DNA from: GW2011-AR5 sp041645025
GTDB taxonomy: Archaea; Aenigmatarchaeota; Aenigmatarchaeia; GW2011-AR5
Direction: 5' to 3'
Assembly: GCA_041645025.1 (NCBI GenBank)
Contig: JBAZQV010000031.1
Span: 1 to 11,091 of the forward strand
DNA: 11,091 nt
Numbering within the stretch: the stretch's first letter is position 1; each line of letters opens with the position of its first letter. Under the pieces are notes generated by a model. That model saw only the letters and a program-made list of their open reading frames with translations. It ran no database searches and was not told where the DNA came from. The position numbers and the translations under genes were made by a program. Below, in pieces: positions 1-6,746 of this stretch.

Positions 1-1101
1 TCTCTTTGCATCCGGCTTTTTGTATCTAAGCCAGATTAGCGAGGCGTTGACAAATACGTAGACGATAAAGATGCCCACATCAGTAAGCAGGGCTATTGTC
101 TTTATGCCGCCGATAAGCAGGAATGCGAGCGATAGAATCATCACAAGAAATACAGAAACGTATGGCGTCTTTCTGCTGCCCACCCTGCCGAAGATTGTGG
201 GGAATGTATTGTTGCGGGACAGCCCGTAGAGCATGCGCGAAGCAACGATAAGTATTACAAGCACAGTGTTGGCAGTCGCGAAAAGTGCTATCAGCGACAT
301 AGGCATCCCGGACTGCGGTATGACAGCTGAAACAACTTCTGTCATGGGAGCTTTGGATTGCGCAAGCGCATCAGCACCTATTATGCTTACCGCGGAAAGA
401 GAAACAAGAATGTAAAGAATGGTTGATATTCCCAAAGCCAGAACCAAAGCCTTGGGTATGACTTTTCTCGCGTTTTTTGTCTCTTCGGACAAGTTTACGA
501 GCTCCTCGAAGCCGATGTACGCGAAGAATATCAGGGCTGTTCCGGACAAGATGCTGGTGAGCCCAAGCGGCGATGCGAAATAGTCTATTTCTACCTTTCC
601 TATAAAAAACAGGCCGAGGAATGCCACTATAGCAAGCCCTGAGAGTTCGACCAGTGTTGCAAGCACATTAAAGCGGGTCGACTCTTTTATTCCTATGTAA
701 TTTATGATCGACAGCATAGCCAGAAGAAAGGCGGCAGCAATGATTGGTGTTACGCCAAACATGAAAGAGAAATAACCACCAAAGCCCAGTGCCACAGTAG
801 AAGCGCTTACGATAAGCGTAAATATCATTATCCATTGCACGATGAAAGAAAGATAGTTTTTGTTAAATGCTTTTTTCGTGTATACATATTCTGCAGCAGT
901 TCTAGGGAACATGCCGGCAAGCTCTGCATAGCTCAAGCCTGTGAAAGCAGCTATTATGGCGCCTACAGTAAAAGAAAGCCATATCGCGTTTCCAGCCACG
1001 GCAGCGCCTTGGCCAATAAGAACGTAAATGCCTGCACCAAGGATAATGCCTACTCCGTACAATGTCGCTGTGAATAATGACAGCTCTTTTTTCAGTTTCA
1101 T
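1..1101 (-). CDS. APC-family amino acid permease (3' end outside window)
   Basis: A 367-codon open frame runs from ATG at 1101 off the left edge without a stop. It is a multi-spanning transporter of the amino acid-polyamine-organocation superfamily and should import amino acids or amines across the cytoplasmic membrane. The unwound first helix is visible as YGVGIILGAGIYVLIG (residues 15-30). The conserved helix-6/loop block FFAYIGFEELVNLSEETKN (192-210) is the pattern of cationic-amino-acid-transporter-like members. About ten hydrophobic segments lie in the visible part, and 70-100 C-terminal residues are probably missing compared with usual APC lengths. The start is supported by a GGGGG purine tract at 1109-1113, 7 nt upstream, and a TATA box at 1154-1162. 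The gene is divergent from the winged-helix regulator. The family is clear; the substrate cannot be told. Confidence 0.9.
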   Translation of the reverse strand, partial: MKLKKELSLFTATLYGVGIILGAGIYVLIGQGAAVAGNAIWLSFTVGAIIAAFTGLSYAELAGMFPRTAAEYVYTKKAFNKNYLSFIVQWIMIFTLIVSASTVALGFGGYFSFMFGVTPIIAAAFLLAMLSIINYIGIKESTRFNVLATLVELSGLAIVAFLGLFFIGKVEIDYFASPLGLTSILSGTALIFFAYIGFEELVNLSEETKNARKVIPKALVLALGISTILYILVSLSAVSIIGADALAQSKAPMTEVVSAVIPQSGMPMSLIALFATANTVLVILIVASRMLYGLSRNNTFPTIFGRVGSRKTPYVSVFLVMILSLAFLLIGGIKTIALLTDVGIFIVYVFVNASLIWLRYKKPDAKR

Positions 1102-1153
1102 GCAATTTCCCCCATCGCAACTGGCGAAAACGCGAGCATTGCTAATTGCATAG

Positions 1154-1162
1154 TTTTATATT
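1154..1162 (-). promoter_or_regulatory. TATA box for the amino acid permease
   Basis: On the minus strand AATATAAAA lies about 57 nt upstream of the permease ATG. Transcription would start near 1132, leaving a leader of about 30 nt that carries the G-rich ribosome-binding tract at 1109-1113. Assigned by position and base pattern only. Confidence 0.45.
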
Positions 1163-1192
1163 CATCGTGTCCGATATTAATAACTATTGACA

Positions 1193-1218
1193 AGTTGCAC
1201 AATGATGAAACTATTTAA
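1193..1218 (+). promoter_or_regulatory. Operator copy 1 overlapping BRE/TATA
   Basis: AGTTGCACAATGATGAAACT (1193-1212) is an imperfect dyad with outer arms AGTT and AACT. It runs into the TATA element TATTTAA (1212-1218), with GAAA upstream as a plausible BRE. Transcription would start near 1240, about 11 nt before the GTG of the regulator gene. The block matches 16 of 20 operator positions of the site in front of htpX at 8261-8280 and shares an exact 13-mer, TGAAACTATTTAA. A protein bound here would cover the TATA box, so repression is the simplest reading. The neighbouring winged-helix protein is the natural candidate ligand; this is inference. Confidence 0.65.
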
Positions 1219-1250
1219 TTAGTAAAAATAAATGGTGTTGTAAACTAAGG

Positions 1251-1535
1251 GTGAATCAAATACCTGACGAAAAGCTTGCGAGGGCGATAAGGTCGAAGAT
1301 GAGAAGGGATATGCTCCATTTGCTTGTGAAGAAGAAGCAGATGCCTGTCCATGAAATTGCCGCCCGGCTGAAAATAAGCGAGTCGCTTGCTTCGCGGCAC
1401 CTGAAGATGCTGTACGACTTCGGCCTTGTTGATTTCAAGTTCGAAGCCCCTGAGAAATTTTATTTTATTAAAATAGGCACCCTAGGGCGCATGCTTGAAG
1501 CGTACCAGGCCGTAGTGAAGGAAATGAAAAAATAA
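1251..1535 (+). CDS. ArsR-like winged-helix transcriptional regulator
   Basis: A 94-aa DNA-binding protein starting at GTG; the only upstream ATG, at 1232, is stopped after three codons. The helix-turn-helix covers roughly residues 32-55, with the recognition-helix pattern SESLASRHLKML typical of ArsR-type folds. A short beta-wing follows at 58-73 and a C-terminal helix at 77-94. No CxC-type metal site of the SmtB/ArsR sensors is present and there are no cysteines at all, so the signal is not a metal bound by the classical site. It is the first gene of an operon with the UPF0182 membrane protein (41 nt gap). An operator/TATA block lies directly upstream, and a near-copy lies before htpX. I infer an autoregulated repressor of membrane-related genes. 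The family is secure, the regulon is a hypothesis. Confidence 0.88.
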   Translation: MNQIPDEKLARAIRSKMRRDMLHLLVKKKQMPVHEIAARLKISESLASRHLKMLYDFGLVDFKFEAPEKFYFIKIGTLGRMLEAYQAVVKEMKK

Positions 1536-1576
1536 AACGCGAGGAATTTTCAAGATTTGGTTAATAGTGATTATAC

Positions 1577-4216
1577 ATGATCAGAAGACTCTTAATACCA
1601 TTGATATTCATCGTATTTTTCATAGTACAGCCGCTGCTTACCGGGCTCTACACCGATTTTTTGTGGTTTGGTGAGCTGGGTTATAGAAGCGTTTTTATGA
1701 CGATGCTTCTTGCTCAGGTTCAGCTATTTTTAATTGCAGGCGCGGCTTTTTTTACTATAATTTTTTTATCAACGCGGCTTGCTACAGCATCTTTAAAACC
1801 TGCTCCCAAGCCGCGGCATATTGTTTTGCTTGCACTCCCAATTGCGGCTTTAGCAGGATTGATAGTCTCAGGTTCTTGGGAAGTACTTTTACGGTTTTTA
1901 AATTTCACAGCGTTTGGAATAACAGATCCTGTTTTTGGTGCAGACCTTTCCTTTTATTTCTTTGAACTCCCATTCTACACGCTTATATGGCAGATTCTTT
2001 TTGGCGCTTTTCTGCTATCAGCGCTTTTTGCCGGCGGACTTCACATCTCAAAAATATTATCGTATAAAGCTAAGGTTACAGAAGAAGCTGAAGGGCATTC
2101 AAAGCCTGCAAAATCTTCTGCTAAAAAACAAGTGCTTTTTATTTTACCGCTTGCAGGGGTAATTTTCGTTCTTCTTGGCTTTGGACTCTTGCTGCACAGA
2201 TATTCTGTTTTGTACTCGACTCTTGGCTCGGTGAATGGCGCCGGCTGGACAGATATGAATATTGTCCTGCCGTTTCTCACTATTCTCGCGATCGCATCGT
2301 TTGCGCTCGGAGCACTCTTCTTCGCGGGCTCAAGGCGGCAGAATATTAGACTGCCTTTGCTTGGCACAGCCGCGCTTGCTGCTGTTGCGATAGTGAGTAG
2401 CATCGCGATCTTGGCTACCCAGAGTTTCATGGTCGTGCCAGACGAGTTCAACCGCGAGAAGCCGTTTCTGGAGCGCAACATCGAGTTTACCAGGCAGGCA
2501 TACGGGCTCGAACGCATAAAAGAATTTCCGTTTCCGGCGCACACTGAACTGACAGCCGGAGATGTAAAGGCGAATGCCCCCACCATGCAAAATGTGAGGC
2601 TGTGGGACTGGAAACCGCTGCTTCAGACTTACAAGCAAGTCCAGCTTATCCGTACCTATTATGATTTTGCAGATGCTGATGTCGACCGCTACACCATTAA
2701 CGGCGAATATAAACAAGTCATAGTTTCTGCGCGCGAGATTAACCCGAAACTGATTCCTGATCGCACATGGGTTAATGAGCGGTTCGTTTTTACGCACGGC
2801 TACGGTATCACGATGACACCAGTGCGCGAGGTCACAGCAGAAGGCCTGCCTCTGCTCTACGTAAAGGACATACCTCCCCAGAGCCTGTTTTTCAACATAA
2901 CTCGTCCCGAGGTGTATTTTGGCGAGCTCGTATCAGAATACATAATCATAAACACAACAACCGAGGAGCTTGACTACCCATTCGGCGAGGATAATGTGTA
3001 CACAACCTATAAGGGCAAGGCGGGAATCTCCCTCAGTTCACCTCTGACACGACTGCTTATGTCCATAAGATTCGGTTCTGTTGAAATATTAGTTTCCGGC
3101 AGCATAACAGACCAGAGCCGCATCCTGATGAAGCGAAACATTCTTGAGAGGGCAAGAAGCATCGCACCCTATATGTTATTCGACAGCGACCCCTACATTG
3201 TCACAGACAGCGGAAAGCTCTACTGGATTCTTGACGGCTATACAGTAAGCAACCGCTATCCGTATTCTGAGCGCATCAGAGGCATCAATTACATACGTAA
3301 TCCTGTTAAGGTTATCATAGATGCCTATGACGGCTCAACAACATTCTATGTTGTCGAGGAGGAGCCTCTCATCAAAACATACTCGAAGATATTCCCCGGA
3401 CTGTTCAGACCTCTCAAGGAGATGCCGGACGGGCTGCGTGCGCACATCCGCTATCCCCTAGATATCTTCGCTATCCAGGCGAGCATCTTCAATAAGTACC
3501 ACATGCAAGATCCGCGCGTCTTCTACAACAAAGAGGATCTGTGGGAGATTCCGACAGAGCTTTTCGAGCAAGACACCGTAAGAGTTGATCCCTATTATAT
3601 GATAATGCAGTTGCCAGGCGAAGAGCGCGTGGAGTACGTGTTGTCTCAGACATTTAGCCCAAGATCCAAAAAGAATATTATCGCATGGCTCGCCGGTCGT
3701 TCGGACTTTCCAAACTACGGGGATCTGGTTCTCTATCGATTCCCGAAGGAAAAGCTGATTTTTGGGCCGATGCAGATGGAAGCTAGAATCAACCAGGACG
3801 ATGAGATCGCGAAGACATTTGCGCTCTGGTCTCAGGCAGGCACGCGTGTCTTGCGCGGCCACGTGAACATCCTGCCCCTCAACGGCTCGCTGCTTTACAT
3901 AGAGCCGATATATCTCAGTGCGGAAACAGCGGCGCTGCCAGAACTAAGGCGCGTGATTGTTATGTTTGGTGATCGCTTAACAATGCAGCCAACGCTGGAC
4001 GCCGCGCTCGGAGTCATTTTCGGCACAGAGCCAGGGCTTCCAGTAGCAGAATTGCCATCAACTCTATCTACCGTGACAACAAACGCGCAGACGGCTCTGA
4101 GACACTACGAGGCCGCGCAGGTTGCTTTGCGGGAGGGAGATTGGGCAACCTACGGACGCGAGCTGGAATCGCTGCGCCGCGAGCTCGAGGCTCTGGCAGC
4201 GGCGGACAAGAGTTAA
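1577..4216 (+). CDS. UPF0182 (COG1615) large membrane protein
   Basis: A complete 879-aa protein of the UPF0182 family, known from cyanobacteria, actinobacteria, clostridia and archaea; its function is not established. Seven hydrophobic segments are visible near residues 4-23, 41-63, 82-99, 132-153, 184-205, 228-249 and 258-280, with a charged loop at 163-183. A hydrophilic domain of about 590 residues follows and probably lies outside the membrane. Family hallmarks are TDFLWFGELGYRSVF (26-40), DPVFGADLSFYFFELPFY (117-134) and the block FNREKPFLERNIEFTRQAYG (291-310). The C-terminus (about 847-879) is an acidic/basic helix likely to be a short coiled coil. The first ~600 bp are noticeably more AT-rich than the rest. 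The ATG is preceded by AGTGATT, a weak ribosome-binding match. It is probably co-transcribed with the winged-helix gene. A role in envelope integrity is plausible only by association. Confidence 0.92.
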   Translation: MIRRLLIPLIFIVFFIVQPLLTGLYTDFLWFGELGYRSVFMTMLLAQVQLFLIAGAAFFTIIFLSTRLATASLKPAPKPRHIVLLALPIAALAGLIVSGSWEVLLRFLNFTAFGITDPVFGADLSFYFFELPFYTLIWQILFGAFLLSALFAGGLHISKILSYKAKVTEEAEGHSKPAKSSAKKQVLFILPLAGVIFVLLGFGLLLHRYSVLYSTLGSVNGAGWTDMNIVLPFLTILAIASFALGALFFAGSRRQNIRLPLLGTAALAAVAIVSSIAILATQSFMVVPDEFNREKPFLERNIEFTRQAYGLERIKEFPFPAHTELTAGDVKANAPTMQNVRLWDWKPLLQTYKQVQLIRTYYDFADADVDRYTINGEYKQVIVSAREINPKLIPDRTWVNERFVFTHGYGITMTPVREVTAEGLPLLYVKDIPPQSLFFNITRPEVYFGELVSEYIIINTTTEELDYPFGEDNVYTTYKGKAGISLSSPLTRLLMSIRFGSVEILVSGSITDQSRILMKRNILERARSIAPYMLFDSDPYIVTDSGKLYWILDGYTVSNRYPYSERIRGINYIRNPVKVIIDAYDGSTTFYVVEEEPLIKTYSKIFPGLFRPLKEMPDGLRAHIRYPLDIFAIQASIFNKYHMQDPRVFYNKEDLWEIPTELFEQDTVRVDPYYMIMQLPGEERVEYVLSQTFSPRSKKNIIAWLAGRSDFPNYGDLVLYRFPKEKLIFGPMQMEARINQDDEIAKTFALWSQAGTRVLRGHVNILPLNGSLLYIEPIYLSAETAALPELRRVIVMFGDRLTMQPTLDAALGVIFGTEPGLPVAELPSTLSTVTTNAQTALRHYEAAQVALREGDWATYGRELESLRRELEALAAADKS

Positions 4217-4262
4217 GTCCAATTCGGGGCTCGGGCAGCTGTGATGCTGTCGCACATATTGT

Positions 4263-4273
4263 CTGCTTCGCAG
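4263..4273. repeat. Small TTC-triloop hairpin between convergent genes
   Basis: CTGC-TTC-GCAG lies in the 60-bp gap between the convergent UPF0182 and TrmB genes. The four-pair stem closed by C(TTC)G matches the style of hairpins at 6016-6026 and 6329-6347 in the AT-rich block. There is no T-run directly after it on the plus strand, so I do not call it a terminator. It may simply be chance. Confidence 0.3.
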
Positions 4274-4276
4274 GAA

Positions 4277-5023
4277 TTATCCCCCCAAATTCCATAATAA
4301 ATCAAAATAACTTAGAAAACTTTTTACTGCTTGTTCACTTTCTAATATAAATCCAATGGGACTAATATCCCAGATAATTATCGCTATTCTGTTCCCATAG
4401 ACTATTGTTGTGGCAGGAAAATCATATTTTGCCGACAAAAATCTAACTGCAACCAATCTCTGTTCTTTTGTGGGTCTTCTACCTTTCAATTTGCTATTGT
4501 AAATTATCCTATATCTTACACCAAGATTGGCTCTTCTATTTTGCCAATTATCAAAATACCATTTGAATATACCTTTAAACTTTCCTTCAGCACCGAAAGC
4601 AACGAAGTCTTTCTTAATTTTTAAGATATCTTCAAGAATGCTTTTTATTCCTTCTTTACCAATAAAAATTTTTGCTTCTTGTTTTTCTACAGCTATTCTT
4701 TGCCTTTTGATTAATTCTGGTAGAATTTTATTAATTTCTATTTCACTCTCTTTAATCTTTACTTCTTTATCCTTCAGTATTTGTAAAATCCTATCCGGGG
4801 TTTCAGTGTTAAAATATTTTTTATTATTCTTTATTATGAAACTGGCTAAACCAAAGTCAATAAGTTTATCAAGAATGTCGTAGACATAGCTTCTATGTAA
4901 ACCAGTCCTCTTTACTAAATCGCTTACCGTAACTGAGCCTATTTCAAGTAAAGCCAAATAGACTTTTCTATCATTTTTAGTCAGCCCAATTCTCTCTAAA
5001 GCGGTTATGTCTTGCACATTCAT
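4277..5023 (-). CDS. TrmB-type transcriptional regulator
   Basis: A 248-aa regulator. The N-terminal winged helix (about 8-72) carries the TrmB-type pattern LTKNDRKVYLALLEIG (14-29) and TGLHRSYVYDILDKL (40-54). A helical linker rich in Lys/Glu/Ile follows (76-113, likely a dimerising coiled coil). The C-terminal domain (117-248) begins IFIGKEGIKSILEDIL and includes the block FGAEGKF. This is the short archaeal TrmB-like architecture; it lacks the longer sugar-binding domain of the Thermococcus maltose regulator TrmB, so a sugar ligand should not be assumed. It is divergent from the radical SAM gene, with a 104-bp intergenic region holding three TTACTC/GAGTAA half-sites. The likely role is autoregulation and control of that neighbour. 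Codon use is much more AT-rich than in UPF0182. Confidence 0.87.
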   Translation of the reverse strand: MNVQDITALERIGLTKNDRKVYLALLEIGSVTVSDLVKRTGLHRSYVYDILDKLIDFGLASFIIKNNKKYFNTETPDRILQILKDKEVKIKESEIEINKILPELIKRQRIAVEKQEAKIFIGKEGIKSILEDILKIKKDFVAFGAEGKFKGIFKWYFDNWQNRRANLGVRYRIIYNSKLKGRRPTKEQRLVAVRFLSAKYDFPATTIVYGNRIAIIIWDISPIGFILESEQAVKSFLSYFDLLWNLGG

Positions 5024-5033
5024 TTATAATTCT

Positions 5034-5048
5034 TTACTCTTTATAAAG
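5034..5048 (-). promoter_or_regulatory. TrmB gene promoter with TTACTC half-site
   Basis: A symmetric TATA element TTTATAAA (5040-5047) lies about 20 nt upstream of the TrmB ATG, so the mRNA should have almost no leader. TTACTC (5034-5039) directly abuts the element on its downstream side. The 11-mer ATTCTTTACTC (5029-5039) recurs in inverted form at 5119-5129 over the start of the divergent radical SAM gene. Confidence 0.5.
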
Positions 5049-5106
5049 TTTGCTAATGTCGTAAGTTATACTGCTGGCATAAATTGATATACTACTCCGG
5101 TAATAA

Positions 5107-5124
5107 TTACTCTTAAGTGAGTAA
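5107..5124 (+). promoter_or_regulatory. Dyad operator at the radical SAM start
   Basis: TTACTC-N6-GAGTAA is an 18-bp perfect-arm dyad that ends 3 nt before the radical SAM ATG. A TATA-like element (TTGATATACT, 5084-5093) predicts transcription from about 5114, inside the dyad, so a bound protein would block initiation. The same half-site is present at the TrmB promoter. TrmB-family operators are commonly TACT/AGTA-type dyads, which this resembles. The sites are visible directly; assignment to the TrmB protein is inference. Confidence 0.55.
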
Positions 5125-5127
5125 AGA

Positions 5128-5961
5128 ATGGAATGGAAAGATGTAGTTTATGGACCAGTAAAATCGAGAAGATTAGGACAATCATTAGGCATAAATCTAA
5201 CTCCTTTAGAGCTAAAAGTATGTAATTTTAGTTGTGGATATTGCAGAGTCGGAGTTCCCTCTAAAGGGAAAGCGGAATTAGACGACTATGAAAGCCTCAC
5301 ATGGACTCCTGAAAATGTAAGAGCATCTATCAGTAGAGGTTTAGAATATCATGCCCAAAAAGACACCCCTATTGATTACGTTACTATAGCTGGGAATGGA
5401 GAGCCTACTTTATATCCTTGGTTTAATGAGGTTATCTCTCATTTAGTCACGGAAAAATCAAGATATTTACAAGATAAACCTACAGCTATTTTTACCAACG
5501 CTACAAAAGTAAACGAGTCTGGGATAAAAGAGGTGCTCTACAAATTAGATAGGAGATTTTTCAAGCTTGATGCTGGGGATGAGAAAACATTTCGAAGAAT
5601 AAATATTCCTATTGGTGTAACTTATAGCGAGATTATTCAAAATTTACTTTATTCAGACAGTTTTGAATTATCTATGGCTGTGCTCGATGGAGAGGTATCT
5701 AATTATGATTCTTTTTTCAATCCAAAGTTCATTGACGCTCTTCAAAAAATGAAATTCACTAGAATGTTTATTTATGATATTGATATCCCAAAAACTACTT
5801 CTCCAAGATTTAATAGAAAGACAGAAAGAGGAAAATTAGAAGACCTCGCACAATATTTCTCGCAACAATTAAATCGAAAACTTGCTGGAGAGATTGTGAT
5901 TCTATGGGAACCAACCACGAGAGAAAGTAATATTCCTTTATACCCCCAACAGATTAACTAA
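5128..5961 (+). CDS. Radical SAM protein, COG0731-like
   Basis: A 277-aa radical S-adenosylmethionine enzyme. The cluster motif is CNFSCGYC (C32, C36, C39; CxxxCxxC), which ligates the 4Fe-4S cluster. The preceding block GPVKSRRLGQSLGINLTP (9-26) and the later AGNGEPTLYPWF (88-99, SAM-binding strand) are features of the COG0731 group, which includes the wyosine-related tRNA enzyme TYW1. It lacks an obvious extra N-terminal cysteine set for a second cluster and is shorter than TYW1, so I do not call it TYW1. The substrate is unknown. It is divergent from the TrmB-type regulator, and an 18-bp dyad overlaps its predicted transcription start, suggesting specific regulation by that neighbour. It is AT-rich like the rest of the block. 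The in-frame ATG at 5128 is the first one available. Confidence 0.87.
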   Translation: MEWKDVVYGPVKSRRLGQSLGINLTPLELKVCNFSCGYCRVGVPSKGKAELDDYESLTWTPENVRASISRGLEYHAQKDTPIDYVTIAGNGEPTLYPWFNEVISHLVTEKSRYLQDKPTAIFTNATKVNESGIKEVLYKLDRRFFKLDAGDEKTFRRINIPIGVTYSEIIQNLLYSDSFELSMAVLDGEVSNYDSFFNPKFIDALQKMKFTRMFIYDIDIPKTTSPRFNRKTERGKLEDLAQYFSQQLNRKLAGEIVILWEPTTRESNIPLYPQQIN

Positions 5962-6006
5962 AAACGGCGGCGGCAACCCCCACTTTTAACTATATACACA
6001 ACGACT

Positions 6007-6045
6007 TTGATTTTTTGCCTTCGGCATCGTTGCACTAAAAATCAA
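6007..6045. repeat. Inverted repeat with inner TTC-triloop hairpin
   Basis: TTGATTTTT (6007-6015) pairs perfectly with AAAAATCAA (6037-6045). Inside lies a second hairpin, TGCC-TTC-GGCA (6016-6026), stacked directly on the left arm. It lies 45 nt after the radical SAM stop and could serve as a 3' structure for that mRNA. Confidence 0.5.
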
Positions 6046-6213
6046 CCACTCCAAGTATTCGTGGGCAACTAACAGGCATTAACCGACTCTGCTCACTTGC
6101 ACCTCGTTCCGTCCAAATTCGACTACGCCGAACTTCTTTTAATGGCATGCGATTATTTCCTTGGATGACTATAAAAGTACAGCAAGAAATTTGAGCCAAC
6201 CGCTGTTTATCTA

Positions 6214-6267
6214 AGATGAACATTGAAAACTGCTGCCTTTAGGCTTTGATGCAAACAATGTTCATCT
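6214..6267. repeat. Perfect 12-bp inverted repeat, 30-nt loop
   Basis: AGATGAACATTG (6214-6225) and CAATGTTCATCT (6256-6267) are exact reverse complements. The 30-nt loop contains a small inner stem GCC-TTTA-GGC (6235-6244). Twelve perfect pairs at this distance are unlikely by chance in a region this size. No T-run follows on either strand, so it does not look like a simple terminator. Confidence 0.6.
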
Positions 6268-6286
6268 GGATCCCATCTTCTCACAA

Positions 6287-6362
6287 ACCCACGGCTTGCT
6301 GCAAACAAGCTTTGCTTGTTTGAGCTCTCAGAGAGCTTCGCTCTCTGCAGATAGCCGTGGGT
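6287..6362. ncRNA. Predicted three-way-junction RNA or element
   Basis: An outer stem of ten perfect pairs, ACCCACGGCT (6287-6296) with AGCCGTGGGT (6353-6362), encloses two further perfect hairpins. These are CAAACAAGC-TTT-GCTTGTTTG (6302-6322) and CAGAGAGC-TTC-GCTCTCTG (6329-6347). Together these pairs use 54 of 76 nt. The fold works equally from either strand, so direction is open. On the minus strand it would form the 3' end of the RuBisCO/Cys-rich-protein transcript, starting 19 nt after that stop codon. It could be a stable 3' mRNA structure, an independent small RNA or a transposable hairpin element. It matches no RNA family I recognise. Confidence 0.5.
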
Positions 6363-6381
6363 ATACAAAGAAGATATGATT

Positions 6382-6723
6382 TCATCTTTCCCCTTTTCTC
6401 ACGATTTTTCTTCTTTTGCACAACAAAATTCCAAGCACCACTCCGATTGCAAACGTTGCAATAGCTAAAAGCATTGCTTCTGAAGTAAAAATTGGTAACG
6501 GTGCGGCGGAAACCACTTGAGCAATTTCTCCAGCACTTATTTGTGTCATTTGTGGGATTTCATTTAAGCCATAGACACAAATTTCCCCGGTTGGCAATGA
6601 GCAAAATCTTTCAGGCGGACAAGCAGTAAGAATTTTTTGTGCAGCTCCAGTGCCACATTCTGCTCCAGATTCACGTAAAATTTGCAACACGATATCAGGA
6701 TATTTTGTGATAATTTCTGGCAT
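6382..6723 (-). CDS. Small Cys-rich, C-terminally membrane-anchored protein
   Basis: A 113-aa protein of unknown function. The N-terminal ~75 residues are soluble and carry four cysteines (C23, C35, C41, C49) in the segments AECGTG, ACPPERFC and GEICVYG, suitable for two disulfides or a metal site. One hydrophobic helix (about 80-102) follows and ends in the strongly basic tail KRRKIVRKGER, predicting an outward-facing N-domain and a cytoplasmic C-terminus without a cleaved signal. It begins 23 nt after the RuBisCO stop and has a perfect GAGGTG ribosome-binding site 5 nt from its ATG, so the two genes are very likely one operon. Pairing of a membrane-anchored Cys protein with RuBisCO is odd. 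No family name can be given. Confidence 0.8.
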   Translation of the reverse strand: MPEIITKYPDIVLQILRESGAECGTGAAQKILTACPPERFCSLPTGEICVYGLNEIPQMTQISAGEIAQVVSAAPLPIFTSEAMLLAIATFAIGVVLGILLCKRRKIVRKGER

Positions 6724-6728
6724 TTTTA

Positions 6729-6734
6729 CACCTC
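6729..6734 (-). promoter_or_regulatory. Strong Shine-Dalgarno site GAGGTG
   Basis: GAGGTG on the minus strand, 5 nt before the ATG of the Cys-rich protein, is a full match to the archaeal anti-Shine-Dalgarno sequence. It fixes that start and shows efficient translation as a downstream cistron, in contrast to the leaderless RuBisCO gene. Confidence 0.75.
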
Positions 6735-6746
6735 ATTTAGTTATAA

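Larger units (their letters stand above)
5962..6381. other. Non-coding stretch rich in inverted repeats
   Basis: No convincing gene is present over 420 bp. The stretch contains three separate inverted-repeat structures (6007-6045, 6214-6267, 6287-6362) and a TATA-like sequence ACTATATAC (5988-5996) that could start a plus-strand transcript. Between the structures, about 6046-6190 is less AT-rich than its flanks. A minus-strand 62-codon open frame (6035-6223) sits there; its C-terminal half looks more protein-like than random but I could not place it in a family. The region may be an insertion scar, a set of small mobile repeats, or a structured RNA locus. Confidence 0.5.

Noticed and set aside
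902..1120. 72-codon minus-strand frame over the permease start.
   Set aside because: It is a shifted frame of the permease, with Arg/Cys/His-rich composition and no family features.
1144..1155. AATTGCATAGTT occurs upstream of the permease and, inverted, upstream of the Cys-cluster gene (10375-10386).
   Set aside because: A 12-mer match in 11 kb of AT-rich sequence on two strands is expected by chance, and the two copies lie on different sides of their TATA boxes.
2041..2586. 181-codon minus-strand frame within UPF0182.
   Set aside because: It is antisense to conserved membrane segments of UPF0182; composition and lack of a ribosome site mark it as a shadow.
5128..5961. Assignment of the radical SAM gene as TYW1 (wyosine synthesis).
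   Set aside because: The COG0731 motifs match, but the protein is short, lacks an evident second-cluster cysteine set and is regulated by a private TrmB-type neighbour, which is unusual for a tRNA-modification housekeeping enzyme.
6046..6190. A tRNA or rRNA fragment in the less AT-rich patch.
   Set aside because: No cloverleaf, T-loop or conserved rRNA block can be drawn from either strand.
5962..6381. A CRISPR array, because of the multiple repeats.
   Set aside because: The inverted repeats are all different from each other, with no regular direct repeat and spacer period.
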